Origin: an uncultured Aquimarina sp.
GTDB lineage: Bacteria > Bacteroidota > Bacteroidia > Flavobacteriales > Flavobacteriaceae
NCBI GenBank assembly: GCA_947498455.1
Contig: CANMKK010000042.1
Location: 1 to 33,997 of the forward strand
Reading direction: 5' to 3'
Length of the DNA stretch: 33,997 bases
The notes under the pieces are model-generated. The model was not told the DNA's origin, did not search any database, and saw only the letters and a list, made by a program, of their open reading frames with translations. Positions 1 to 10,771 of this stretch are shown here, piece by piece. A program made the translations under genes and the position numbers. Positions within the stretch are counted from its first letter, which is position 1. Each line of letters opens with the position of its first letter.

Positions 1-311
1 ATATCAAAGCCTATAGAGTTATTAACATTCTTAACTACTCTATGTCAAATTTATTGCTCAATGTGCGTAAGGTGAGTGATTTAGAATCTTTGTATATCAG
101 CAACATTGATGGTTCTAGGTTTACAAAAATAACCCCTGATTATCACGAATTGGCTACTTGGAAAATTCTTTTATCCAAAAACAGACTTTATTTTAAAACC
201 ATAGAAGACAGTAATAAAGATGGAGAATTTGACAAAACAGATATCATACACTATCAGTACTTAGATTTAGAAGATAAAAACTGGAAAGTAAAAACATACA
301 ACCCTCTATAA
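1..311 (+). CDS. C-terminal part of a beta-propeller-like (TolB/WD40-like) protein, truncated by the window edge
   Basis: The frame is open from the first base, so the methionine at base 42 is probably internal and the gene starts upstream of the window. The visible part has the rhythm of TolB/WD40-type propeller blades: an LYISNIDGS turn followed by a T-x-L/I-T-P-like segment, then an acidic D-x-N-x-D-G-x-F-D loop that resembles a calcium-binding loop between strands. No signal peptide can be judged. It ends 7 bp before the convergent 3' end of rlmF, so the two genes are tail to tail with no visible terminator between them. The propeller assignment is inferred from short motifs only; the general class is plausible, the substrate unknown. 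Confidence 0.55.
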   Translation, partial: IKAYRVINILNYSMSNLLLNVRKVSDLESLYISNIDGSRFTKITPDYHELATWKILLSKNRLYFKTIEDSNKDGEFDKTDIIHYQYLDLEDKNWKVKTYNPL

Positions 312-318
312 GAAAGCG

Positions 319-1176
319 CTACTCAAACCTCCAGGCAACAAATCTACTCTGTTTATTACCCTGAGTCATTGCTATCGTTTTATGCACTCCTTTTAGTTTA
401 TCCAATTGCTTATATATCTTGGCCAGGTTTTCTTTCTTAGACACCAATGAAGTAAACCAACCAACCTGAGTTTTAAAAGCTATACTCTCCTTAATCATGC
501 GTTTAATAAACAACGCCTCTCCTCCATTACACCATAACTCGTTGGCCTGTCCTCCAAAATTCAATTCCAATGACTTTGAAGATTTTAAGTTCTTCAGTTT
601 CCGCAATGTTCCTTTAGTCGCCATTTCTTTGGAAGCATGAAAAGGAGGGTTACACATCGTAAAATGATAATACTCCTGAGCATCAATGATTCCTTTAAAA
701 ATTTGTGCATTATCAACTTGATACCTTATCGCTACTTTGGATTGCAAATCAGGTGTCGCATTAACATTCGCTCTAGCCGATTCGATAGAGACATGATCTA
801 TATCCGCCCCTACCATATTCCAATCATAAATTTGCGCTCCCAAAATTGTATAAATACAATTCGCACCCGTTCCAATATCAAGACCTCTTAAAGGTATTTT
901 AATATCCGTATCCCCTATCAATTCCGCAATATGATGGATATAATCCGCTCTTCCCGGGATTGGAGGGCATAAATAACCATTAGGAATGTTCCAGTCCATA
1001 ATCCGATAATGATGCTTTAGAATCGCTTTGTTAAGGTGCAGCACAGCTTCATTATTGGCAAAATCAATACTCTTTATACCATAAGAATTTTTAAAAACAT
1101 ATGTACTCAAAATTGGATGCGTAGCACACAATGCATTAAAGTCATAAGGTGCGTTATGAATATTTTTTGGATGCAA
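319..1176 (-). CDS. rlmF: 23S rRNA (adenine(1618)-N(6))-methyltransferase RlmF
   Basis: This enzyme transfers a methyl group from S-adenosylmethionine to N6 of A1618 of 23S rRNA (E. coli numbering). The 285 residues are close to the family length (about 300). The SAM-binding motif I is GLDIGTGAN (residues 98-105) and the catalytic motif of N6-adenine methyltransferases is NPPF (176-179), followed by HAS as in RlmF. An N-terminal HPKNIH segment also matches family members, which supports the ATG at 1176. The gene stands alone: its 3' end faces the partial gene at the left edge and its 5' end faces the palindrome and minisatellite at 1318-1661. Nothing in the sequence suggests loss of function. 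Confidence 0.95.
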   Translation of the reverse strand: MHPKNIHNAPYDFNALCATHPILSTYVFKNSYGIKSIDFANNEAVLHLNKAILKHHYRIMDWNIPNGYLCPPIPGRADYIHHIAELIGDTDIKIPLRGLDIGTGANCIYTILGAQIYDWNMVGADIDHVSIESARANVNATPDLQSKVAIRYQVDNAQIFKGIIDAQEYYHFTMCNPPFHASKEMATKGTLRKLKNLKSSKSLELNFGGQANELWCNGGEALFIKRMIKESIAFKTQVGWFTSLVSKKENLAKIYKQLDKLKGVHKTIAMTQGNKQSRFVAWRFE

Positions 1177-1317
1177 AATCTGGTTTGGGTTATCAATTAG
1201 TCACACCAAAGATATACAGACTTTTTAAGCTGTATAGCTATTTTTAGAATTTGTATCATTTTAGAACCAATGAATATGTAGCATATATACATCATGGCAA
1301 TAGAACCCACTACCATC

Positions 1318-1350
1318 AAACCCGTCAGGTTTCAGAAACCTGACGGGTTT
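1318..1350. repeat. Perfect 15-bp inverted repeat with 3-nt loop (AAACC...GGTTT class)
   Basis: The arms 1318-1332 and 1336-1350 are perfectly complementary around the loop CAG. Neither side is followed by a T-run, so it is a weak candidate for an intrinsic terminator and more like the interspersed AAACC/GGTTT palindromes common between flavobacterial genes. A related but imperfect hairpin lies at 8346-8382. It overlaps the last codons of the minus-strand reading frame that runs through the neighbouring minisatellite. Confidence 0.75.
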
Positions 1351-1409
1351 ACTATCCTCTTAAAATCAGAAAGTTTTTGACAATTTATCTTAAAAAAAGA
1401 CTTGGTCAA

Positions 1410-1661
1410 ATTTCTGTCCTGATAGACGACATTTCCGTCCAGACAGACGACGTTTCCGTTCAGACAGACGGCATTTCCGCCCAGACAGACGGCATTTCCG
1501 TTCAGACAGACGACGTTTCCGTTCAGACAGACAACGTTTCCGCCCAGACAGACGGCATTTCCGTTCAGACAGGCAACGTTTCCGTCCAGACAGATGACAT
1601 TTCCATCCAAACAGACGGTATTTCCGTCCAGAGAGATGATGTTTCTATGAACTTGGAGTAG
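1410..1661. repeat. 21-bp tandem repeat (minisatellite), about 12 units, open in both directions
   Basis: Units start at 1410 and then every 21 bases to about 1641. The core is close to TTTCCGTYCAGACAGACG; variation is concentrated at the first base (A or G), at bases 8-9 and at the last four bases. The outer units (1410, 1641) are the most diverged. Read on the plus strand it gives heptads of the type (I/V)S(V/A)QTD(D/G/N), from a TTG at 1377 to a stop at 1659-1661. Read on the minus strand it gives CL(D/N/G)GN(V/A)V heptads from an ATG at 1664 to a stop at 1332-1334. No ribosome-binding or promoter signal clearly favours either. Whether it encodes a repeat peptide or is only a minisatellite cannot be decided here. 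Confidence 0.85.
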
Positions 1662-1790
1662 CATTTCTATAAACTTTATACCATCTCATCGCCCTTGCTG
1701 GTTTCCTAACCCAAATGACAAGTTTACTCAATATAGGTAGCATCACACTATAAGAATTAAGTACTTAGCATAAAACTAAACAACTGGACT

Positions 1791-4700
1791 ATGGCTAAGC
1801 TTTACTATTCTTTATCCTTATTATTATTCTTAACTTTTTCCATACAGGCACAGTACAACTATGACACACTTTGGGCAAGAGTCGAAAACTTAGAACTACA
1901 AGGTAAAATACGATCAGCATCTAGGCAGATAGGTCATATCTCCAACATTGCAAAAAAAAGAAAACAACCAACCTCAATTAATTAAATCTTTCCTATACCT
2001 ATCCAAATACAAATTACTATTAGAGGAAGATGTAGAAAATAAAGCCTATGAAATGTTGGTTTCTGAAATAAAAAATGCCGTATTCCCTACTAAGAATATT
2101 TTAGAATCAATTCTCGCCAAAAATCTAGAGAATTACCTAGATCAAAATGCATATAAACTTAGAAACCGCACTACTACAGACACCATAATATCCTCAGATT
2201 ATAGAACATGGGATATCAAAACTTTATATCAACAAGTGCATATGCACTACCAAAATTCATTAAAACAATCAGAAAAATTAAGTACTATAAAAGATACAGA
2301 GTTCTCTGAAGTTTTGGTTTATGGAGACAATGATCAAAAATACCGAAATACCATATACGACCTCTTAGCCAATAGAGCACTACGATTTTATAATACCACT
2401 CCTTCTTACTCCAAGAAGATTAGTAATTTTACTATAGAGTCTTCCCATTTCGAGACACCATTTTTTTTTGTACAAATTCCACTAAAAGACCATTCTGGAT
2501 TCTCTGCTATCAAAACTGCCTTGGCATTGCATCAAAAACTAGAAAAGATGCATTTAGTCAAAAAAGACACGCTATCTTTAGTTGCCACTGCCTTAGAACG
2601 ATTGGCATTACTTAGAGAAAAATCAACCGAAGATAGCCTTTATCCAAAAGCCTTAAAAAAATTATATACAGAGTTTAATAACGGAGTAGTCAATGCATCA
2701 ATTGCATTAAAGTTAGCCTGTTATTATCAAGAAAACATGAATCTGGTTACACATCCTACATATAATACCAAAGCTTTAGAACTATGTCAACAAATTATAG
2801 CACAATATCCAAGCACACCTATCGGTATTGAAGCTAAAAAACTACAAACGTTTATTACCAATCCAGATCTAAAAATTATCACCGAAAAATTCATTGTTCC
2901 TAATAAACCAAGTCGTGCTTTTATCGAATACAAGGATATGGATACTATCCACCTTTCTTTTTACAAGATCCCTTTTAACTATCAATCCATACAAGACAGT
3001 TATTATAGTATTGATTCATTAATCACTGATTTTACAAAAAATCGAACTCCTGCAAAAAAGATAACATACTCATTACCAAAGAACAACTACCATCTAAAAA
3101 GATCTACAGAAGTAATTTTACCAAAACTAAAATCCGGCAAGTATCTTATACTAGTTCAGAAAGATCCAAATATTGAATTTCAGGATAATATATATGGAAT
3201 TAATTATCTACAAGTTACCTCTCTTGCATTAGTTCCTTTTTCTACAAACCAAAAAAGTAGTTACCAAGTAGTAGATCGACTTCATGGCTTTCCCATAAAA
3301 AAGGCTATTATCAAATTACAAGATCCCAGAAATGAGAGCACGTACTTCAGAAAACTTCGCACAGACGAAAACGGAAAGGCGTCCATTCTTTTAGAAAAAA
3401 AAGCACATCAACTTAGTACTTTGGTATATAAGGATGGAGATTCTCTTTTTGTAGAAACTTTTAACAATCAATTTTACAAATCATATGATAACTCTAATGA
3501 AGAAGAAAATCATCTAGCTAAGGGCACTATTTTTACAGATAGAAGTATATATCGCCCTGGACAAAAAGTATACTTTAAAGGAGTATTAACCCAACTCAAA
3601 AAAAATAAATCAAGTCCCGTATCTGGTGAATATGTCACTATCACTTTATATGACACTAACAATAGAGAGAGTAAAGAATTACGACTACAAACCAATGAAT
3701 TCGGATCGGTACATGGGGAATTCACATTACCTACCACTGGATTAAATGGAGAATTTACAATAGAAATGGACGAAGATTATGACGAGGATTCTAAGTTTTG
3801 GGATAATATGTATAATTTTGAAACAGTAGAACATACGATCCGTGTAGAAGAATATAAACGTCCTAGATTCGAAATTACTTTTAATGAAATTACAGAAACC
3901 TATACACTATACGACTCTATAACCATCAAAGGAAAAGCCAAAGCATTCTTAGGAAGTTCCATCTCTGATGCTACTGTAAAATATGCAGTCAAAAGAGAGC
4001 AAGATTATTCCCTGCCCTATAGAGAAAATCAAAAAGAATTTACTGTAACCGGGAATACAGCTACAGATCAACAAGGTAATTTTAGTATTCCTTTTGTAGC
4101 CATTCCGGATCCAAGATCAAAAGCCGAAGACCGATATGTATACAATTATGAAATAGAAGTAGAAATTACAGATCATAATGGCGAAACAAGAAGCCAAACG
4201 CAAAACATCAATATCGGATATCACAGCTTAAAAGCAACTATTCGAACCGATCAAAATATAGTTTCTGACACGAAAGAAAATGCCCTCTATGTAAACATCA
4301 CCAACCTAAATAACTCCCCTATAGCGTATAGTGGAACAATTACTATCTATAAGCTAAAATATCCAGATCGAATCCTAAGAAAAAGACCTTGGAACACCCC
4401 TGATATTCAACAAATCCCATATAATACGTTTATCGAATTGTTCCCTAACGATATATACTCCAAAAAAGATAAAGAACAATACGATGATTCGGATATCATA
4501 GCTACCTACACTGTAAATACTTCACAGGATTCTAAAATAAAATTAGGAAACATTAATCATTGGAAAGGTGGAAAATATATTGCAAAATTTTATACTAAAG
4601 ACACGTATGGTCACAATATTACAGCAGAGCAAAGTTTTACAGTAACAAATCCCGACGAGAACTATCTCTCGGATCAAAAAATTTTTGAAATACATACTGA

Positions 4701-7700
4701 TGATGGGTATCTGAATACTAAAAACATACTGAAACTGGAACTAAAAACTGCTGCAACATCACTATTTGTTAACATTACTGCATTCCAAAAGAACAATATC
4801 ATTTACGAAGACATTATTGAGATCATTAATGGAAAACAAGTTATTCCTATTCCGATACACCAAAAAAAGGACAAGATTGATGTGCAAGTTTCTTTTACAA
4901 AATACAATTGTATCTGGACTGATAATCTCACATATCACTTCCCCAAACATATAGAAAATTCGGACTTAAACATCGAATTAGAGACCTTTAGAAATAAATT
5001 AGAACCTGGGAAAAATGAAACCTGGAAACTAAAAATCCTTACCAATAACAAAACTGCAACATCTGCAGAAATACTAGCATCCATGTACGATATGTCATTA
5101 GATACCTTTATTGAACATCAATGGAAAAACGATATAAAAATAACACCTTATGAACCTAATTATTACAATGATCTCCCTAGCATAGACACCCAATTATCCT
5201 TTCAGAATAACCCAATCTGGATAAAGAACATAAAACCAAACTATTACCGACCTGAAAATACAATATATACCAATATTAATTCATTTGGTTTTAACCTTGT
5301 TCATACCAATAGAAGTCATCAAAAATACGTAAACACCTTAAACTATCATTATAATCTAGAAAAACCCGAAAAAGGTAAAAAACTAAAAGCCCCCGGAGGT
5401 ACAATTACTGGTATTATAACTGATGATAAGGGATTACCATTACCCGGAGTAAACGTTATTATTGAAGGTACAGATAAAGGCACCAACACAGATTTTGATG
5501 GAGCATTTTCTATTGAAGCCAATAAAAATGATATACTCATATTTTCTTATATAGGTTTTATCTCTTACAAGGCTAAAATTCATAATAATCAAGCAGCAAT
5601 TGTAATGAGAGAAAATACTGCTAACTTAGAAGAAGTCGTAGTTACAGCTATGGCAATTAAAACAAATAAGAAATCTCTTAGTTATAGTACCTCCACAATA
5701 ACAACAGAAAGTATCAGTAGCGAACTTGACCTAATCCTTAGCGGTCGGGTCGCGGGCATATCAATTCAAGAAGCTTCTTTAGAAAATATAGAAATAAGAG
5801 GATATGCTTCTATTAAAAACAAAAACAAAGTACTTGTCATTATAGATGGTGTTCCCGTAATCAAAGGCATCCGGTCATTGAATAATTTAGATATTGTAAA
5901 TATCCAAACACTAAAAGGAGAGGCAGCATCTGCTCTGTACGGAAATCGTGCCACGAACGGGATCATTATTCTCACCACCAAAAAAGGATTAGAAGAGCTA
6001 CAAAAAATCGTTCCCAGAAAAAACTTACAAGAAACGGCTTTCTTCTTCCCACAATTACAAACGGATAAAAAAGGAAATATAAGCTTTAACTTTACCTCTC
6101 CAGAAGCTTTGACAAGGTGGAAGTTTCAAGCATTAGCACACGACAAACAATTAAACTCAGCATTGATCCAGAGCGAGGTTATTACACAAAAAGAATTGAG
6201 CCTTATCCCAAATGTTCCTCGGTTTTTAAGAGAAGGAGATACCATTACAATAACTACTAAAATTGCCAATCTGGATATCAAAAAAATGAAGGGATTGGCA
6301 GCATTACAACTAACGGATGAAATTTCACAGACCAGTTTACAATCATTATTGATAGATGATCCTAAAGGCGTGCAAAATTTTAGCATCGATCCCAAAGGGA
6401 ATACCTCAATAAGCTGGAAACTACACATTCCAAAAAAGGTAAAAGCTATTCGCTATAAAATCATTGCTAAAGCGGGTAAATATAGCGATGGAGAAGAAAG
6501 TGTTTTACCCGTACTTTCTAATAGAATGCTAGTAACAGAAAGTATGCCGATTTGGGTACGACCAGGAAAACAAAAAACAGTAGGATTTACTAAAATGAAG
6601 AAGCAAAACTCTAAGACTCTGGAGAATCATCAGATAACATTAGAATACACTAGTAATCCAGCTTGGTTCGCTATAAAATCTCTTCCTTATTTGATGGAGT
6701 TCCCTTATGAATGTGCAGAGCAAACATTTGCTCGATACTACAGTAACGAAATTGCTGTTCATATTCTGAACAGTAATCCTAAAATTAAAAATGTCTTTGA
6801 TAGCTGGAAAACAAATGGTCAGCTTATATCCAATCTGGAAAAGAATCAAGAATTGAAAAATATTTTAATTCAGGAAACCCCTTGGTTACGTAATGCTCAA
6901 AGTGAAAAAGAACAACAATCCCGATTAGGAGAATTATTCGATCTTGCGAAAATTGCTACAAAGCAAGAAAATATCCTGAACAAACTAATTAAGTTACAAG
7001 ATGCTTCAGGAGGATTTCCATGGTTTAGTGGTGGCAACCCTAATCAATTTATTACCCGTCATATCGTATCTGGCTTAGGGCATCTTAGAAAATTACAAAT
7101 CGAATCCGAATTCGTTTATACGTCAAATGTAGCAGTAAAGAAAGCAATAGCCTATCTAGACAAAAAGTATATCGAAAACTATAATTTCCAAATCTTAAAG
7201 AATGGAAAATACTTTTTTGACAATGATGACCTACATTATTTCTACGCCCGAAGTTTTTGGTTAGATACATACCCTATTAGTAAAAAGATAAAGAACCTTT
7301 ACAACAAATATATCCCTAAAAGTTCCAAAAATTGGTTGCAAAAGGAAATATTTGACAAAGCAATGCTTTCATTAATATTATTTCGAAATGGAGATCAAAC
7401 CATTGCTAAAGACATTATTACCTCCTTAGCAGAAAATGCAGTACACTCTCCCGAAAATGGAATGTATTGGAAAGAAAACAAAGCCGGTTGGTATTGGTAT
7501 CAATCACCAATAGAAACACAAGCCTTATTAATTGAAGCTTTTTCTGAGATAACTAAGAATATCAAAACGGTCAATGAATTAAAAATCTGGTTGCTAAAAA
7601 ACAAACAAATACAAAGTTGGGATACCACTAAAGCAACAACCGAAGCTATATATGCATTATTGCTACAAGGGAGTGATTGGTTATCAGTAAAAGAAACTAC

Positions 7701-8340
7701 AGATATTTCCTTTGGTGAAGCATTTACCCCAACTGATAAACTAGAAATTAATTCTACAGAAGCTGGAAGAGGTTATTTAAAAAAACAATGGAATACAGAT
7801 AAAATCACTGGTAAGATGGCTGATATAACTATTCTAAATAAAAGCAAAGTACCCCAATATGGCGGATATTATTGGCAATATTTTGAAGATTTAGATAATA
7901 TTACACAACCCGAAGAGCATAAAATACAGATCAATAAAAAACTTTTTATAAAGCATAAATCACCTGAAGGAACTGTACTAAAACCTCTTACTCAACAACA
8001 GCTTGAACTTGGGGATCTGATAACGGTACGAATCGAATTGAATGTAAAAAATAATTTTGAATTTGTACATATGAAAGATATGCGAGCATCCGGTTTAGAA
8101 CCTGTCAATGTGTTATCACAGTATAAATATCAGGATGGATTAGGATATTATGAAAGTACTAAGGATGCCTCTACGAATTTCTTCTTCGATTACCTTCCTA
8201 AAGGGGTTTATGTATTTGAATATGATCTACGGGTCAACAATAAAGGAGATTTCTCTAATGGAATTACCTCTATACAAAGTATGTATGCCCCAGAATTTAG
8301 TAGTCATTCCGAAGGTGTGAGAATTAAAATTGGCAAATAA
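1791..8340 (+). CDS. Alpha-2-macroglobulin family protein with inserted CarboxypepD_reg-like and TonB-plug-like segments; apparent frameshift near the 5' end
   Basis: Bacterial alpha-2-macroglobulins are large envelope proteins thought to trap proteases. The reading frame starting at 1791 encodes a clear signal peptide ending around SIQAQ, but it stops at 1985. The main frame (open to 8340) continues the same protein after removal of one A from an A8 run at 1952-1959, giving about 2182 residues. Recognisable parts are an MG2-type segment beginning FTDRSIYRPGQKV (about base 3535), an MG/A2M segment with ALTRWKFQALAHD (about 6105-6145), and a thioester-type CAEQ motif (Cys codon at 6712) followed by an alpha-alpha toroid-like region. 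Between the MG domains, bases 5400-5625 encode a carboxypeptidase-regulatory-like beta-sandwich (GLPLPGVNVIIEGT), and 5626-5985 a SusC/TonB-plug-like segment (VLVIIDGVPVIKG, ALYGNRATNGII). No beta-barrel follows, so it is not a receptor. A pbpC partner is not in the window. The frameshift may be real, an assembly error, or bypassed by slippage. Confidence 0.88.
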
Positions 8341-8345
8341 TATAT

Positions 8346-8382
8346 AAACCTTCAAAAAGGTCTTTGAGACCTGTGAAGGTTT
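8346..8382 (+). terminator. Hairpin just after the alpha-2-macroglobulin gene, possible terminator
   Basis: It begins 6 bp after the stop codon. AAACCTTCA (8346-8354) pairs with TGAAGGTTT (8374-8382), and AGGTCT (8358-8363) with AGACCT (8367-8372), leaving a TTG loop and a small internal bulge. It is followed by A rather than T residues on the plus strand, so termination is only probable. Its outer arms belong to the same AAACC/GGTTT style as the palindrome at 1318. Confidence 0.55.
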
Positions 8383-8438
8383 AAAAAAATAAGATTCCAA
8401 AAAAAATGTTGGACTTCAATCGTTTTCAGTTACACAAT

Positions 8439-9629
8439 TCACTTCTCTCTTTCTCCATAATTTTTAAGAATCATCCTTATTTTCTCTTCTATTTTACCTG
8501 CAATTCTCATCATCCCGAGGTCATTGAGATGCGTTCCATCTACTGTTCCCTCATGATCATAACCAATTAAACCACTACTTGGAAGGTAATATAAATTATC
8601 AATACCTACTGCTATTGCTTTATCATATACACTTCTTAATTCATCGTTTTGAGATTGGATATAGAATAACCCTTCGAATACATTTTTATCCATTTTTTGA
8701 AAATACGAATGTTCTCTTATGATACTTTCTACAAAAAGAATTGGTACATTGGGTTTACAGTCTCTAATTTGTTTTATAAATGCTAATGCATTTCTTTTTA
8801 TAACCTCTGGAGAAGAATTAGGGACACAATCTATCACATACATTGCTGCATCTATATCACACAAGACTTCTCCAACAGTTTTTTCGAACAGTCCATTTCC
8901 ACTAAAACCCAGATTGATCGTTTCTATATTAAGATTTCTACTTATGATGGAAGGATACGCGAGTCCAGGTCTCGAAGCACTCCCTCCTTGTGTTATAGAT
9001 GTTCCATAAAAAACGATTGGTTTTTTTGCAATAAAGTCGTCTGTACTTCCCAAAATTTCAGCTTCTCTTTGTATTCCAATTTCAATATTTTTTATTCCAT
9101 CATATAAAGGTAAATATAGCCTAAAATCTTTGGAGATGGTATCCATTCCGGATATGAGAATTTGTTCGTTTTCATGATCCTTTGGAATTCCAGAATTTAC
9201 ATATTGCCACATACCATTTACCAAACAATATAGGTCTAGACCACTTGCACAAATCCTAGTCATATTGTGATATTCTCGAAAATTAGATAATTTCCATTTT
9301 ACAGCAATATCAGAAGAATTTGTTCTAAACCGTATTGATATTCCAGAAGAATTCCTGCTCAACTTCCAAACTTGTGGTCTTACAGTATTTTTATACTCCA
9401 AAGGTAATCTCGAAAACTCCTGCTCTTTACTAAACTTTCCTTGTAGATTAAATTCATTCCCATTAAAAAACTTATAATCGGACGTTTTACCCACAGTTTT
9501 ATGATCCGCTGAGATATGCTTACCTATTTTTTTACTTTCAGAATACATTGTTTTTCCAAAGAATACTAAAATCAATAAGTTTACCAACAAACTTATAACC
9601 AAAACTATTTTAATACTTTTCTCTTTCAT
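8439..9629 (-). CDS. SGNH/GDSL hydrolase with N-terminal GxDLY domain, membrane anchored
   Basis: A probable envelope esterase or deacetylase of the Lipase_GDSL_3 type. From the ATG at 9629 the protein has about 396 residues. An N-terminal hydrophobic segment (residues about 7-28) makes an uncleaved anchor or signal peptide. A jelly-roll-like domain contains the family marker GLDLY (130-134). The catalytic part shows block I YGTSITQGG with nucleophile Ser211, block II NLGFSGNG (239-246) with the oxyanion Gly/Asn, and block V DGTHLND with Asp364 and His367. An upstream in-frame ATG at 9674 exists, but it lies inside the palindromic element that starts at 9661 and adds residues before the hydrophobic segment, so I prefer 9629. 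The substrate is not evident; family members act on acetylated polysaccharides or lipids. It has no operon partner. Confidence 0.88.
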   Translation of the reverse strand: MKEKSIKIVLVISLLVNLLILVFFGKTMYSESKKIGKHISADHKTVGKTSDYKFFNGNEFNLQGKFSKEQEFSRLPLEYKNTVRPQVWKLSRNSSGISIRFRTNSSDIAVKWKLSNFREYHNMTRICASGLDLYCLVNGMWQYVNSGIPKDHENEQILISGMDTISKDFRLYLPLYDGIKNIEIGIQREAEILGSTDDFIAKKPIVFYGTSITQGGSASRPGLAYPSIISRNLNIETINLGFSGNGLFEKTVGEVLCDIDAAMYVIDCVPNSSPEVIKRNALAFIKQIRDCKPNVPILFVESIIREHSYFQKMDKNVFEGLFYIQSQNDELRSVYDKAIAVGIDNLYYLPSSGLIGYDHEGTVDGTHLNDLGMMRIAGKIEEKIRMILKNYGEREK

Positions 9630-9660
9630 TTTACTTACTGGATCTAAAAAAATGAAGTTT

Positions 9661-9823
9661 ATATCATTTGTCATTTGAATTTACCGTAATAAAATGTTCT
9701 TTTTTGTGCCTCAATTTCAGCATAAAAATAAACCGTAGCCCAACTATGCTTAATTTTTATGCTGAAATTGAAACAAAAAAATTGTTATTTTCTTTTCCAG
9801 TAAATTCAAACAACAACTGGTAT
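9661..9823. repeat. 163-bp palindromic, MITE-like element with terminal inverted repeats
   Basis: The first 24 bases (9661-9684) match the reverse complement of the last 24 (9800-9823) at 20 positions. An inner pair, 9711-9729 and 9753-9771, is a perfect 19-bp inverted repeat around a 23-nt loop. The intervening arms are partly complementary, so the whole unit folds back on itself. The right end, read in reverse, matches 33786-33826 at most positions, which shows that it belongs to a dispersed family. It encodes nothing convincing. It sits directly upstream of the SGNH hydrolase gene and may have displaced that gene's original promoter. Confidence 0.75.
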
Positions 9824-9978
9824 TACCCATATCTTAAAGATATAAACATTTTTGTTCCATTGCTATTCTACGCATCCAATAATAGAAGAAAATTCCCTTA
9901 AAAAATTTAATACAGGTACTCTATTCATATATTACGCCAATTTACGAATAGAAGATTCCGATCGAAACTTATGCAATC

Positions 9979-10016
9979 AAAAAAGTCAGAAGTAGTTACT
10001 CCTGACTTTTTTTTAA
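9979..10016. terminator. Bidirectional intrinsic terminator-like hairpin
   Basis: AAAAAAGTCAG (9979-9989) pairs with CTGACTTTTTT (10002-10012), with further short pairing inside the loop; T-runs follow on both strands. On the minus strand it lies about 150 bp beyond the fasciclin gene and would stop that transcript before the SGNH gene. The spacer 9824-10165 otherwise holds only a copy of GCCAATTTACGAATA at 9937-9951. Confidence 0.7.
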
Positions 10017-10165
10017 AACTGCCAACCTATCTAGGGCGACTTAATAAGCATTTTACAGACAAATAACGAGATGTCATTCTATTTGAATAAAAACACTTAG
10101 CTTACCACAAATTTTAACATTTCAAATAATACATCTTTTTCAAACATTTCCTTTTATAGCAATTC

Positions 10166-10747
10166 TTATTTTTTAGGCATCATAACAGTTTCTATCGTAT
10201 GAACATACCCGTTAGAAGCTTCTACATCTGTAGTAATTAATTTACCTCCATTTCCATTCTTATCAATCAAAAATATAGAACCTCTTTTTCTCGAAGCAAT
10301 TAATCTGGTACCTCCTAATGTTTTTAATTTTACACTTCCTCCATTTTCTTTGATCGCTTTTACGATATCTTCTTTATTAATAACACTAGGGATAATATGG
10401 CAATTAAGAATTTTTGTAAGCTGTTCTTTATTTTCTGGTTTTAATAACTCTTCGATAGATCCTTTAGGAAGTTTATTAAACGCTAAGTTAATTGGAGCAA
10501 AAATAGTGATCTCCTTATCTTTAAAACTTTCTGAAAAACCTGTCGAATCAATAATCCTTTTTAAAATAGAAAATCCTTTATCCTCAGCTACCAATTCTGC
10601 AACTGGTTTTTTTATCACTTCTGGTTCGATGTCAGCTTGTGCTATTAAACCTTTGTTTTTTTGATTCGTCTTTTCCGTAGTATCACAAGATATACATACA
10701 ATAATTGCAAAGAGTACGAGGAATGGGAATAGATTTTTGATTTTCAT
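10166..10747 (-). CDS. Fasciclin (FAS1) domain lipoprotein
   Basis: A 193-residue exported protein with one FAS1 domain, a fold linked to cell adhesion or surface interactions. The N-terminus is a lipoprotein signal: Lys-containing start, hydrophobic stretch, then Cys21 after CIS, so it is probably attached to a membrane by a lipid. The conserved H1 box appears as TIFAPINLAFNKLP (81-94) and the H2 box as NGYVHTIETVMMP near the C-terminus. A short charged linker separates Cys21 from the domain. It is monocistronic, with its own upstream palindrome (10829-10849) and a 20-bp motif (10772-10791) shared with the region upstream of the T9SS protein gene at 19926, so it may share a regulator with that gene. 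The binding partner is unknown. Confidence 0.9.
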   Translation of the reverse strand: MKIKNLFPFLVLFAIIVCISCDTTEKTNQKNKGLIAQADIEPEVIKKPVAELVAEDKGFSILKRIIDSTGFSESFKDKEITIFAPINLAFNKLPKGSIEELLKPENKEQLTKILNCHIIPSVINKEDIVKAIKENGGSVKLKTLGGTRLIASRKRGSIFLIDKNGNGGKLITTDVEASNGYVHTIETVMMPKK

Positions 10748-10771
10748 TATAGATATCGTTTAGTGTTTGTT

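Noticed and set aside
5626..5985. Separate TonB-dependent receptor gene
   Set aside because: The plug-like segment is in frame inside the macroglobulin and no barrel region follows.
9668..9901. Open frame through the 9.7-kb palindrome
   Set aside because: It runs along both arms of an inverted repeat and lacks any domain or start signal.
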